The notes beneath the pieces are model-generated. The model searched no databases, was not told the origin of the DNA, and was given only the letters and a program-made list of their open reading frames with translations. Below are positions 41,357 to 50,119 of a DNA stretch of 64,000 bases, in pieces. Origin of the DNA: UBA987 sp002292105. GTDB lineage: Bacteria; Bacteroidota; Bacteroidia; NS11-12g; UBA9320. The translations under genes and the position numbers were made by a program. Location of the stretch: positions 2,604,001 to 2,668,000 of the forward strand of contig OX044357.1 in the NCBI GenBank assembly GCA_943846675.1. The letters run 5' to 3'. How positions within the stretch are numbered: position 1 is the stretch's first letter; each line of letters opens with the position of its first letter.

Positions 41357-42952
41357 TTACTTCGCCAATATCATTGGTTTTGTTTGCTGTAGACTTCCGT
41401 TTTGGTATCTATAATAGTAGGTTCCACTCGCTAAATTTCCAGCATTGAATACAACTTCATGCTCGCCAACGGGCATCTCAGAGTCCACTAAAGTTTCTAT
41501 AAGCTGACCCTGTGGATTGAACACCTGAACCAAAATATGTCCTCCAGACGATTCGAATTTAATCGTCGTTGCATGACTAAATGGATTTGGATAGTTCAGC
41601 ACATAAGCCTCACCAGATTTTCTTAAAGCTTTACGCGCGCTTGAGCTTGTATTACAGCTGTCGTTTAAGACCGGCAATTGTTGATGTGTTTTGGTCATGA
41701 CCGAGTCTACTTCGGTATCTTCCAAACAGAACCAATCTTTTAACACACTTGCATAAACAGACCTAAAGTCGTACTGCATAGGTAAATTATCATTCACCTC
41801 AACCTTATCGGCAATTGTAGGATTCTTCCCTAAAATACCTGGTTTTACATTTGTACCAAACAAGAACATAGGCGCTGCTGCTCCGTGATCGGTACCTGAA
41901 CTAAAGTTGGCCATAATCCGACGACCAAATTCAGAATAAGTCATACCTAACACACGGTCTTTCAATCCTAATAATTCAACGTCGTCTTGGAAGGCATCAA
42001 TCGCCTCACTCAGTTGCCCCAACAAATTGGCGTGGTTACCCGTTTCAGTACCTCCAGTGGTAGGCACCTGCCCCGCATGTGTATCAAAACCATTTATGTT
42101 TACTACAAAAATTCTTGTTTTTAATCCTCCAGAAATTAATTGAGCGACAATTTTTAGTTGGTCTGCCAACCGGTTATTGCCCTGATCTGGGTACTTAGTA
42201 CTTTTATTGTTCCCTTTTTCACCAGCTGTTTTTACAGCCTGTCCATATTCATTACTTTGTCCAGCTACCTGTCGGATATAATCCAACTCTTTGCCGGCTT
42301 TAGAATTTGGAGATGGGGTGTAATTACCCGTAACCAATTGGTAGTATGCACTTGGATCGCTAATGGCCATACCCATGTTAACACTCACTCCTTGACATAC
42401 CGTCGATACCACTGAGCCGATTTGCAATACCAAAGGGTCTGGCATATCTGTATTTGGAAAACCAACAGGATAGTTAGGAAATTCATGACTTAAATATCGG
42501 CCAATCCAGCCTGAGTGCAATTCTTCGTTAGAATCAGACGCCGTGTGCCAAATATCCGTACTTCTAAAGTGAGAAAAGTTTGGGTTCGGATATCCTACAC
42601 CCTGAACAATACCTAGTTTCTCATCATTAAATAAGTCTCGCATACCTGTCATCGACGGGTGAAGACCCGTTCCCTCAACATCGTCCAGCACCAAAACCTT
42701 GGATATAGGTATCATTATATTTGATCTTGCCTTGGTCAGGTTGGTGTATTGGTCGGTCGGAATTACAGTATTTAGACCATCATTTCCTCCGTTCATTTGT
42801 ATCAGTACAAGCACATGATCTGTATTCACAAATGCATTGCTCAAAATATTCATTGTTTCAGGGTTTCCTAACGCATGAATAGGTAGTCCATTCATCAACA
42901 CAGGTAGTGTCGCAAATGGGGCGGTTGCTTTTAAAAAATCTCTTCTTTTCAT
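41357..42952 (-). CDS. DUF1501 protein with Tat-type signal and T9SS sorting domain
   Basis: The protein has 531 residues. The N-terminus MKRRDFLKATAPFA fits a twin-arginine signal (RRDFLK, residues 3-8). The DUF1501 body (about 40-440, sulfatase-like fold) has 'VLIQMNGGNDGLNTVIP', 'FSHFRSTDIWHTAS', 'GWIGRYL' and 'FGRRIMANFSSGTDHGAAAPMFLFG'. The last 75 or so residues are a T9SS sorting domain ('LNYPNPFSHATTIKF', 'SGTYYYRYQNG'). It would thus be folded before export and then moved across the outer membrane. It follows the DUF1800 gene by 15 bp. Confidence 0.87.
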   Translation of the reverse strand: MKRRDFLKATAPFATLPVLMNGLPIHALGNPETMNILSNAFVNTDHVLVLIQMNGGNDGLNTVIPTDQYTNLTKARSNIMIPISKVLVLDDVEGTGLHPSMTGMRDLFNDEKLGIVQGVGYPNPNFSHFRSTDIWHTASDSNEELHSGWIGRYLSHEFPNYPVGFPNTDMPDPLVLQIGSVVSTVCQGVSVNMGMAISDPSAYYQLVTGNYTPSPNSKAGKELDYIRQVAGQSNEYGQAVKTAGEKGNNKSTKYPDQGNNRLADQLKIVAQLISGGLKTRIFVVNINGFDTHAGQVPTTGGTETGNHANLLGQLSEAIDAFQDDVELLGLKDRVLGMTYSEFGRRIMANFSSGTDHGAAAPMFLFGTNVKPGILGKNPTIADKVEVNDNLPMQYDFRSVYASVLKDWFCLEDTEVDSVMTKTHQQLPVLNDSCNTSSSARKALRKSGEAYVLNYPNPFSHATTIKFESSGGHILVQVFNPQGQLIETLVDSEMPVGEHEVVFNAGNLASGTYYYRYQNGSLQQTKPMILAK

Positions 42953-42967
42953 TTTACTACGCTTTAT

Positions 42968-44572
42968 TTACGACAATTGATACTCTGATAAATTCATTAA
43001 ATACTTGACTAAACCTTGAAGCCTAACCTTTACCACATTCTTCAACGAATCATTGGTTGGATCTGCTTTGTACGCGTTCCAAGCGTCTGTCCAATACGAT
43101 GCCGCTTGACCAGATAGTAAGAATGAACGCATATACTCCTTTTGGTCACTACTAATATCCAAAGTATAATAATAGTCAACCATGTCTTCAACAAGCACAG
43201 CTGCGTCTTCGGGTTTATCAAACATCTCAGCAACCACTATTGGATCGATTACTATCGTTTGCCTATTACGTGTAATACCAGTCAGAATCATGATGTCCGA
43301 GATTTGATTTCTCTTTGGCAGGGTGTCGGTATTAATCCAAATTTCATGGTATTGAGGAATTTGATAATACGCGGGCCATCCCGCGACATTTGGTGGATCA
43401 CCTACATTTTGTTGTTGGAGGGCACATACCTGTCCAACAATTTGCCACATATAATATTGTTCTACGACATTCGCTGAAGTTGGGAATTCAACCCCACTGT
43501 GTCGCATCATCCCAACTGAATAGTCGATAGGACTTTTAATTAAACAGCCTTGGTTCACTACGTCAAAGAAATGCTCACTTTTAAATAATGCTTCTAGTAC
43601 TGGTTTAACTTGATAGTTGTTATTTCTAAATATTGTAGCTAACGGCTCAATAACATTTGTTTCTGCCGCTGCATCGATATCATAATACACAAACCACCGA
43701 TAGAGCTTACGACAAATATATTTGGACACTTCCGTTTGCAAGAAAATCATATCAATTAACGCGTCAAGTTCGTTAGCTCCGTCTGCTCCTGATTGGCCGG
43801 TTATCGTTTTACTGCCAAAGAATGACGAGAAAGTCTTATCATCGGCATCGTGTAGGTTTGGCAAAAAGTAGCTGGTGTAATTGGTGCGGTTCACTCTCCA
43901 CCCTGTCAAGACTCTGGCTGCCTGTTGAACATCGAGCTCTGTATATTTAGAATCTTCCCCTTTACCCAAAGTAAACAGTTCTTGTAACTCTCTAGCATAG
44001 TTCTCGTCAGGTGCGCGTCGTGTGTTTCTTTCTCCATTGAGATAAACCAACATTGCAGGATCAATGGTGATCAGTTTGACCAAGTTCTTAAAATCACCTA
44101 AACTGTTTTCTCTCAATAGTTGTTGGTGATTATACCCATATATTGGGTCTCTATAGACTTGCGTTTCCGTTGCAAAGTGATTGTGCCAAAATAGCGTCAT
44201 CTTCTCTAAGATGCTTCTGTCTTGACCTAGCATTTGACCATACCACCATGACCGTAAAGAATTAACACGCGCATTTTGTAGCGCTTGATTTGTAGGACCA
44301 TTTACCCATGTGTCTCCCAAAGCAATGTCTGGGTCGGTAATTCTTCCATTGTTGTAATTATTAACCGGAGGTGATGGTTTGAACGACGACGGGTTCAGCA
44401 ATTCATCAACCGCATCGGACATGCTTTTAGATGCAAAATAATTTATATCAGATTTGGTGGCTCCAAACATTGTTCGGCGCAAAAGGTGTAAGACTTCATT
44501 ATTTGTCCATGACCCTGTATAGGCATCAATGCCAGCCATGGTACGCGCGGTGCGCTGAGCAGAAGCAATCAT
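42968..44572 (-). CDS. DUF1800 protein, partner of the DUF1501 gene
   Basis: The protein has 534 residues. DUF1800 signatures are 'EVLHLLRRTMFGATKSDINYF' (about 28-48), 'KMTLFWHNHFATETQVY', 'VYLNGERNTRRAPDENYARELQELFTLGKG' and 'VARVLTGW'-like 'QAARVLTGWRV'. No signal peptide is visible at either possible start (ATG 44572 or 44539). The DUF1800-DUF1501 pair recurs in many bacteria and is thought to act at the cell surface or periplasm, without an assigned reaction. It is upstream of DUF1501 in one operon. Confidence 0.87.
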   Translation of the reverse strand: MIASAQRTARTMAGIDAYTGSWTNNEVLHLLRRTMFGATKSDINYFASKSMSDAVDELLNPSSFKPSPPVNNYNNGRITDPDIALGDTWVNGPTNQALQNARVNSLRSWWYGQMLGQDRSILEKMTLFWHNHFATETQVYRDPIYGYNHQQLLRENSLGDFKNLVKLITIDPAMLVYLNGERNTRRAPDENYARELQELFTLGKGEDSKYTELDVQQAARVLTGWRVNRTNYTSYFLPNLHDADDKTFSSFFGSKTITGQSGADGANELDALIDMIFLQTEVSKYICRKLYRWFVYYDIDAAAETNVIEPLATIFRNNNYQVKPVLEALFKSEHFFDVVNQGCLIKSPIDYSVGMMRHSGVEFPTSANVVEQYYMWQIVGQVCALQQQNVGDPPNVAGWPAYYQIPQYHEIWINTDTLPKRNQISDIMILTGITRNRQTIVIDPIVVAEMFDKPEDAAVLVEDMVDYYYTLDISSDQKEYMRSFLLSGQAASYWTDAWNAYKADPTNDSLKNVVKVRLQGLVKYLMNLSEYQLS

Positions 44573-44709
44573 ATAGCAGTTGTTAAGTGAAAATTTTACT
44601 ATTTATCCTCACTAAAATAATTAAGGACGTGCTAATATCCAATAGCACTGTTTAATTAGCACGCTTCTACAAACCGCATAACGAAACAAAAACCCTGACA
44701 ATCAGGTCC

Positions 44710-44749
44710 TTAAACAAGAAAAGCGGCCTAGGCCGCTTTTCTTGTTTAA
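44710..44749. terminator. Forty-bp perfect palindrome, bidirectional terminator
   Basis: Positions 44710-44749 read the same on both strands (TTAAACAAGAAAAGCGGCC, centre TA, and its complement). The core GCGGC-CTAG-GCCGC stem with flanking A4/T4 makes an intrinsic terminator in both directions. It lies 12 bp after the stop of the DUF937 gene. A second small hairpin, CCTGA-CAA-TCAGG, precedes it at about 44694. Confidence 0.85.
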
Positions 44750-44760
44750 ATGTCATAAAA

Positions 44761-45360
44761 TTATTTTCCAAATAGTTTGCCTAATAGGCCTCCAATTCCT
44801 GCGCTTTTTTGACCACCAGAATTGCCACCACTTAAGCCTCCAACTACTTGAAGAATATCGCCTAAATCAAGACCTGTGCTATTGTCTGATGTTTTAGACA
44901 TCCCGCCCAATAATCCAGCGATCCCACCAAGATCAAAACCCGACCCTTGTTGTTTTTTTTGTTTACCTAAATAACCCATAATTAATGGTGCAGCCATCTT
45001 TAAGAGCTGCCCAACTTGACTTGTATTAAGTCCTGTTTTGGCACTCAAGCCATTTTCTACGGAATTCCTGTTATCTCCTAAAACGTGCTTCAGTATTCCT
45101 TCTCCAGGACCTTTGTCACTGTTACCGATAAACCCCGACACATCATCAAGGATGCTACCATCGTGATCACGGTCAAGCGCTCCTAAAAGTCCTGAAGCTC
45201 CAGATTCTGATTGTGAATTGTTGGACATTGCACCTAATAAGGTAGGTACTATACCCTCAAGAGCGCTTGTCGTTTGTTGACTGTTTGCTCCAATTTTACC
45301 AGCCATGGAATCAATTCCACCATTCCCTAGTTGCTCTAATAATAACTGTGTAATATCCAT
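44761..45360 (-). CDS. DUF937 family protein, Gly-rich
   Basis: The protein has 199 residues from ATG 45360 (MDITQLLLEQL), where the family usually starts. 'GKIGANSQQTTSALEGIVPTLLGAM' and 'LSAKTGLNTSQVGQLLKMAAPLIMGYLGKQKKQ' are the two DUF937 blocks (related to YidB-like folds). The C-terminal third is a Gly/Leu-rich low-complexity tail ('GGIAGLLGGMS', 'GIGGLLGKLFGK'). No export signal. It lies 10 bp downstream of the DUF3467 gene. Function is unknown. Confidence 0.82.
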   Translation of the reverse strand: MDITQLLLEQLGNGGIDSMAGKIGANSQQTTSALEGIVPTLLGAMSNNSQSESGASGLLGALDRDHDGSILDDVSGFIGNSDKGPGEGILKHVLGDNRNSVENGLSAKTGLNTSQVGQLLKMAAPLIMGYLGKQKKQQGSGFDLGGIAGLLGGMSKTSDNSTGLDLGDILQVVGGLSGGNSGGQKSAGIGGLLGKLFGK

Positions 45361-45370
45361 ATCTACATTT

Positions 45371-45688
45371 TTATGCTTCCCCTGCAGGTCCAAAGTTCAT
45401 TGGGAAATTAGGCACTTGATCGTGCGATTCAATTTCTCCAAAGTTTGCTTCGTACTTGTTGATGTTTTCTCCCAATGCAAACATTAATCGTTTTGCATGT
45501 TGTGGAGACAAGATAATGCGTTGTTTCACTTTGGCCTTTGGCGTGCCTGGCATCATTCTAACGAAGTCTACAATAAACTCGGAATTAGAATGTGAAATGA
45601 TTGCTAAGTTAGAATATGTTCCGTCTGCAACTTCTTCGCTTAACTCTATATCAATTTGATTGCCTTGTTTTTCTTTTTGTTCTTCCAT
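45371..45688 (-). CDS. DUF3467 family protein
   Basis: The protein has 105 residues from ATG 45688. It matches the DUF3467 pattern: 'QIDIELSEEVADGTYSNLAIISHSNSEFIVDFVRMMPG' followed by 'AKVKQRIILSPQHAKRLMFALGENINKYE'. The family is conserved directly downstream of rpoC in many Bacteroidota; its role is not established. The rpoBC terminator lies immediately upstream. Confidence 0.9.
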   Translation of the reverse strand: MEEQKEKQGNQIDIELSEEVADGTYSNLAIISHSNSEFIVDFVRMMPGTPKAKVKQRIILSPQHAKRLMFALGENINKYEANFGEIESHDQVPNFPMNFGPAGEA

Positions 45689-45702
45689 TTTTTTCGTGTA
45701 AA

Positions 45703-45729
45703 ACAAAAATGCCCCATTTCTGGGGCATT
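45703..45729 (-). terminator. Rho-independent terminator of the rpoBC operon
   Basis: On the minus strand AAATGCCCC, 6-base loop, GGGGCATTT form a 9-bp stem (45706-45729), followed by TTG then T4. It is 23 bp past the rpoC stop. Confidence 0.9.
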
Positions 45730-45751
45730 TCCGTAAAAAGTTTAAATAAAA

Positions 45752-48700
45752 TTAGTTCGCGGCACCAACTTCTCCAACCGTTTGAGTCTCCTCTTCTTTT
45801 GAACTCATCAATAAATCGTATTCTTCTTGAGAACCGACAATGACGTCTTCATAGTCGCGTAGACCTGTACCAGCTGGTATTGAATGACCAACGATAACGT
45901 TTTCTTTTAAGCCTGTTAGGTAATCGACCTTACCTGCAATTGCCGCTTCGTTCAAGACCTTTGTGGTTTCTTGGAACGACGCTGCAGACATAAAGCTTTG
46001 AGTACCTAACGATGCCTTGGTGATACCCATCAATAATGGCTCTGATGTCGCTGGCACAGCATCTCTTACCTCAACGGCTTTAAGATCTTTACGCTTCAGC
46101 ACAGAGTTAACATCACGTAGTCGACGCAAGCTCACTATTTGACCTGGCTTCAACTCATTTGAGTCACCTGCTTCAACAACAACTTTTTTGTCATATATCC
46201 AGTTGTTTTGCTCTTTGAAGTCATGTTTTGCAACACCTTCACCTTCTAAGAACTTGGTATCTCCTGGATCAACTATCGTAACTTTCTGCATCATCTGACG
46301 CACAATTACCTCAATGTGTTTGTCGTTGATTTTTACCCCTTGTAGTCGGTATACTTCTTGAATTCCATTTACGATGTAATTGTGTACAGCACTTGGACCT
46401 TCAATTGCCAAAATATCCTTCGGTGTAATGGAACCATCTGATAATGGCGTACCTGCCTTAACAAAGTCATTATCCTGAACCAGGATGTGTTTCGAAAGCG
46501 AAACAAGATATTTCTTCTTAACGCCTTCTTTTGATTCAATCAGTATTTCTCTGTTACCACGTTTAATACCGCCATAACTAACAACACCGTCAATTTCAGA
46601 AACTACAGCTGGGTTAGAAGGGTTACGTGCTTCGAAAAGCTCCGTTACTCTTGGCAGACCACCCGTGATATCGCCCGTTTTCCCTAATACACGTGGTATC
46701 TTAGCGATAATCTCACCAGACTTAATTTTGGCATTATCTTCAACAGATATGTGTGCGCCTACTGGTAAGTTGAACTCACGCAGTGTTTCACCTTTTTTAT
46801 CCTGTAGTAACACCGCTGGAATTAATTTCTTGTCGCGGTTTTCAACCAAGACTTTTTCCTTAAATCCAGTTTGTTCGTCAATTTCATCTTTATACGTGAT
46901 ACCATCGATGATATCTTTAAAGGCAATTTTACCTTCCGAATCACTGACAATTACCGCGTTATATGGATCCCAGTTACAAATTACGTCGCCTTTTTTCACT
47001 TTTTGCTTATTCTTAACTTTAATTAATGAACCATAAGGTACGTTCAAGGTGTTTAGTAATTCCTTTGACTTAGAATCCAACACTTTGATTTCACCAGACC
47101 GACCAACTACCACTTCTTCTTTCTCTCCATCTTCTGTTATACGGTCAACCGTTTTGATTTCGTCAAACTCTAGTGTACCGTTATAACGTACAGTCATTTC
47201 AGACTCTGATGCGATGTTAGACGCTGTACCCCCAACGTGGAATGTACGCAACGTCAACTGCGTTCCTGGCTCTCCAATTGATTGAGCTGCAATTACACCA
47301 ACTGCTTCTCCTCTTTGAACCATTCTGCCTGTTGGTAAGCTTCGTCCATAACACTTGGTACAAACACCACGTTCGTTTTCACAAGTCATAACCGATCTAA
47401 TCTCTAATCGATCTATTCCTGCATCCGTGATCATTTGAGCAACCTCCTCAGTAATTTCTGAACCGGCCTCAAGTATTACTTCCTTAGTCTTTGGATCTTC
47501 TATATCATGAAGGTTTGTACGTCCTAGAATTCTGTCGTACAAGCTTTCAACGATTTCTTCATTTTCTTTAAGCGCTGTTACCTCAATTCCACGAAGCGTT
47601 TCACAATCTACAGCGTTAATAACGACATCTTGTGCAACATCATGAAGACGTCTTGTAAGATAACCCGCATCCGCCGTTTTAAGTGCTGTATCGGCAAGAC
47701 CTTTACGTGCACCGTGAGTAGAAATAAAGTACTCTAAAATCGACAGTCCTTGACGGAAATTCGAAAGAATCGGATTCTCGATAATCTCTCCTGTTCCACC
47801 ATGACCTGTTTTCTTTTGTGGTTTCGCCATCAATCCACGCATACCACCTAACTGACGAATTTGCTCTTTAGATCCCCTTGCACCAGAATCCAACATCATA
47901 TAGATTGGGTTGAATCCTTGATCATCTGCGGTTAGCTTCTGTAAAAGTGCATCAGATACTTTAGAGTTAACACGTGTCCAGATATCAATTATCTGGTTAT
48001 ATCGCTCGTTGTTTGTAATGAAACCATTGTTATAGTTCTCCCAAATCTCGTCAACCTCAACCTTAGCGGCTTCAATTAAGCCTTCTTTCGTATCAGGAAG
48101 TACAACGTCACTAATGTTAAACGACAATCCTCCTTTAAACGAGTATTGAAACCCTAAATTCTTGATATTATCAAGGAAATCAGCAGTTTTTGCAATCCCA
48201 ACCTCTTTAACCATGTCACCAATGATTGTTCTCAATGACTTCTTAGTCAGAAGTTCATTGATAAAGCCCATGGCTTCAGGAACGAACTGGTTAAAGATTA
48301 CACGTCCAACAGTGGTTTCAATAATCTTATTAACTAATTCGCCATCTTGTTTGACATTGGTTTTAATCTTAATATTTGCGTGAAGTGCAGCACGACCTTC
48401 GTTATGCGCTACTGTAAGCTCATCATGAGAATAGAATGTTAACCCTTCACCAGCAACTGGTTTAGCTTTGGTCGACTTTCTACCTTTAGTTAAATAATAT
48501 AATCCCAACACCATGTCTTGCGATGGCACCGCAATAGGAGCACCGTTTGCAGGGTTAAGAATATTATGTGGCGCCAACATTAAGATTTGAGCTTCTAAAA
48601 CAGCTGCATTACCTAGTGGTACGTGAACAGCCATTTGATCACCGTCAAAATCCGCGTTAAAACCTGTACAAACTAATGGGTGTAGTCGAATCGCTTTACC

Positions 48701-50074
48701 CTCAACCAATTTTGGTTGGAAGGCTTGTATACCCAATCTGTGAAGCGTTGGAGCACGGTTAAGTAAGATTGGATGCCCTTTTAAGATATTCTCAAGAATT
48801 TCCCAAATAACAGGATCCTTACGGTCTACAATTTTCTTTGCAGATTTTACCGTTTTAACAATTCCACGTTCAATTAACTTCCGTATGATAAATGGTTTGA
48901 AAAGCTCACTTGCCATTCCTTTTGGTAAACCACATTCATGCAATTGAAGAGTTGGTCCAACAACGATAACAGAACGACCAGAATAATCAACCCGCTTACC
49001 CAATAAGTTTTGACGGAAACGACCTTGCTTACCTTTAAGCATATCGCTTAATGATTTCAATGGTCTGTTACCGCTTGCTTTAACTGCATTGGCACGTCTT
49101 GTATTATCCAATAAGCTATCCACCGCTTCTTGAAGCATTCGCTTTTCGTTACGCAAGATAACTTCTGGCGCCTTGATTTCCATCAGGCGCTTCAAACGAT
49201 TATTTCGTATGATTACACGACGGTATAAGTCGTTAAGATCCGATGTTGCAAAACGTCCACCATCTAAAGGCACCAATGGTCTTAATTCTGGTGGAATTAC
49301 AGGAAGAATCTTCATAATCATCCATTCCGGTTTGTTTTCAAACCTAGAATTTGCATCTCTAAAGCCTTCGATAACCTTCAAACGCTTCAAGGCTTCTGCC
49401 TTACGCTGTTGAGAAGTTTCGTTTGCTGCTTGATGACGTAGTTGATATGACAATTCATCTAAATTCAATCTTCCTAAAAGGTCCCAGATTGCATCTGCGC
49501 CCATTTTTGCTACGAATTTGTTCGGATCGTTATCCTCTAAATATTGATTTTCCTTTGGAAGGGTATCCAGTATATCTAGGTATTCTTCTTCTGTAAGGAA
49601 GTCTAAATAATTGATTCCATCCTCTTCTTTAACTCCTGATTGAATAACTACGTAACGTTCGTAGTATATAATCATATCAAGTTTCTTAGAAGGTAACCCC
49701 AATAAGTAACCAATTTTGTTTGGTAATGAACGGAAGTACCAAATATGAGCAACAGGAACAACCAATTCGATGTGTCCCATACGCTCACGACGTACTTTCT
49801 TTTCAGTTACTTCAACACCACACCGGTCACAAACGATTCCTTTGTATCGAATACGTTTGTATTTACCACAATGACATTCGTAATCCTTTACAGGTCCGAA
49901 TATTCTTTCGCAGAATAAACCGCCCATTTCTGGCTTATACGAACGGTAGTTGATGGTTTCCGGTTTAATAACTTCACCATTTGATCTTTGCAAGATTACT
50001 TCAGGAGAAGACAATCCGATACGAACACTTTTGAAGTTACTTTTTATTTTTTGCTCTTTTTTATTGTAAGCCAT
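45752..50074 (-). CDS. rpoC: DNA-directed RNA polymerase subunit beta'
   Basis: The protein has 1440 residues. N-terminal zinc ribbon 'CHCGKYKRIRYKGIVCDRCGVEV', rudder and clamp region, and the catalytic NADFDGD (473-479) that holds the Mg ions. The later zinc site is 'CENERGVCTKCYG', and 'GEAVGVIAAQSIGEPGTQLTLRTFHVGG' belongs to the trigger loop/bridge helix region. Length and the beta-barrel insertions ('SEGKIAFKDIIDGITYK' and neighbours) are usual for Bacteroidota. It follows rpoB by 45 bp and ends the ribosomal-polymerase operon. Confidence 0.99.
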   Translation of the reverse strand: MAYNKKEQKIKSNFKSVRIGLSSPEVILQRSNGEVIKPETINYRSYKPEMGGLFCERIFGPVKDYECHCGKYKRIRYKGIVCDRCGVEVTEKKVRRERMGHIELVVPVAHIWYFRSLPNKIGYLLGLPSKKLDMIIYYERYVVIQSGVKEEDGINYLDFLTEEEYLDILDTLPKENQYLEDNDPNKFVAKMGADAIWDLLGRLNLDELSYQLRHQAANETSQQRKAEALKRLKVIEGFRDANSRFENKPEWMIMKILPVIPPELRPLVPLDGGRFATSDLNDLYRRVIIRNNRLKRLMEIKAPEVILRNEKRMLQEAVDSLLDNTRRANAVKASGNRPLKSLSDMLKGKQGRFRQNLLGKRVDYSGRSVIVVGPTLQLHECGLPKGMASELFKPFIIRKLIERGIVKTVKSAKKIVDRKDPVIWEILENILKGHPILLNRAPTLHRLGIQAFQPKLVEGKAIRLHPLVCTGFNADFDGDQMAVHVPLGNAAVLEAQILMLAPHNILNPANGAPIAVPSQDMVLGLYYLTKGRKSTKAKPVAGEGLTFYSHDELTVAHNEGRAALHANIKIKTNVKQDGELVNKIIETTVGRVIFNQFVPEAMGFINELLTKKSLRTIIGDMVKEVGIAKTADFLDNIKNLGFQYSFKGGLSFNISDVVLPDTKEGLIEAAKVEVDEIWENYNNGFITNNERYNQIIDIWTRVNSKVSDALLQKLTADDQGFNPIYMMLDSGARGSKEQIRQLGGMRGLMAKPQKKTGHGGTGEIIENPILSNFRQGLSILEYFISTHGARKGLADTALKTADAGYLTRRLHDVAQDVVINAVDCETLRGIEVTALKENEEIVESLYDRILGRTNLHDIEDPKTKEVILEAGSEITEEVAQMITDAGIDRLEIRSVMTCENERGVCTKCYGRSLPTGRMVQRGEAVGVIAAQSIGEPGTQLTLRTFHVGGTASNIASESEMTVRYNGTLEFDEIKTVDRITEDGEKEEVVVGRSGEIKVLDSKSKELLNTLNVPYGSLIKVKNKQKVKKGDVICNWDPYNAVIVSDSEGKIAFKDIIDGITYKDEIDEQTGFKEKVLVENRDKKLIPAVLLQDKKGETLREFNLPVGAHISVEDNAKIKSGEIIAKIPRVLGKTGDITGGLPRVTELFEARNPSNPAVVSEIDGVVSYGGIKRGNREILIESKEGVKKKYLVSLSKHILVQDNDFVKAGTPLSDGSITPKDILAIEGPSAVHNYIVNGIQEVYRLQGVKINDKHIEVIVRQMMQKVTIVDPGDTKFLEGEGVAKHDFKEQNNWIYDKKVVVEAGDSNELKPGQIVSLRRLRDVNSVLKRKDLKAVEVRDAVPATSEPLLMGITKASLGTQSFMSAASFQETTKVLNEAAIAGKVDYLTGLKENVIVGHSIPAGTGLRDYEDVIVGSQEEYDLLMSSKEEETQTVGEVGAAN

Positions 50075-50119
50075 GTTGTGTTTTTCTAAATAAATTGAAA
50101 CTAAAACCTAAACTACTGA

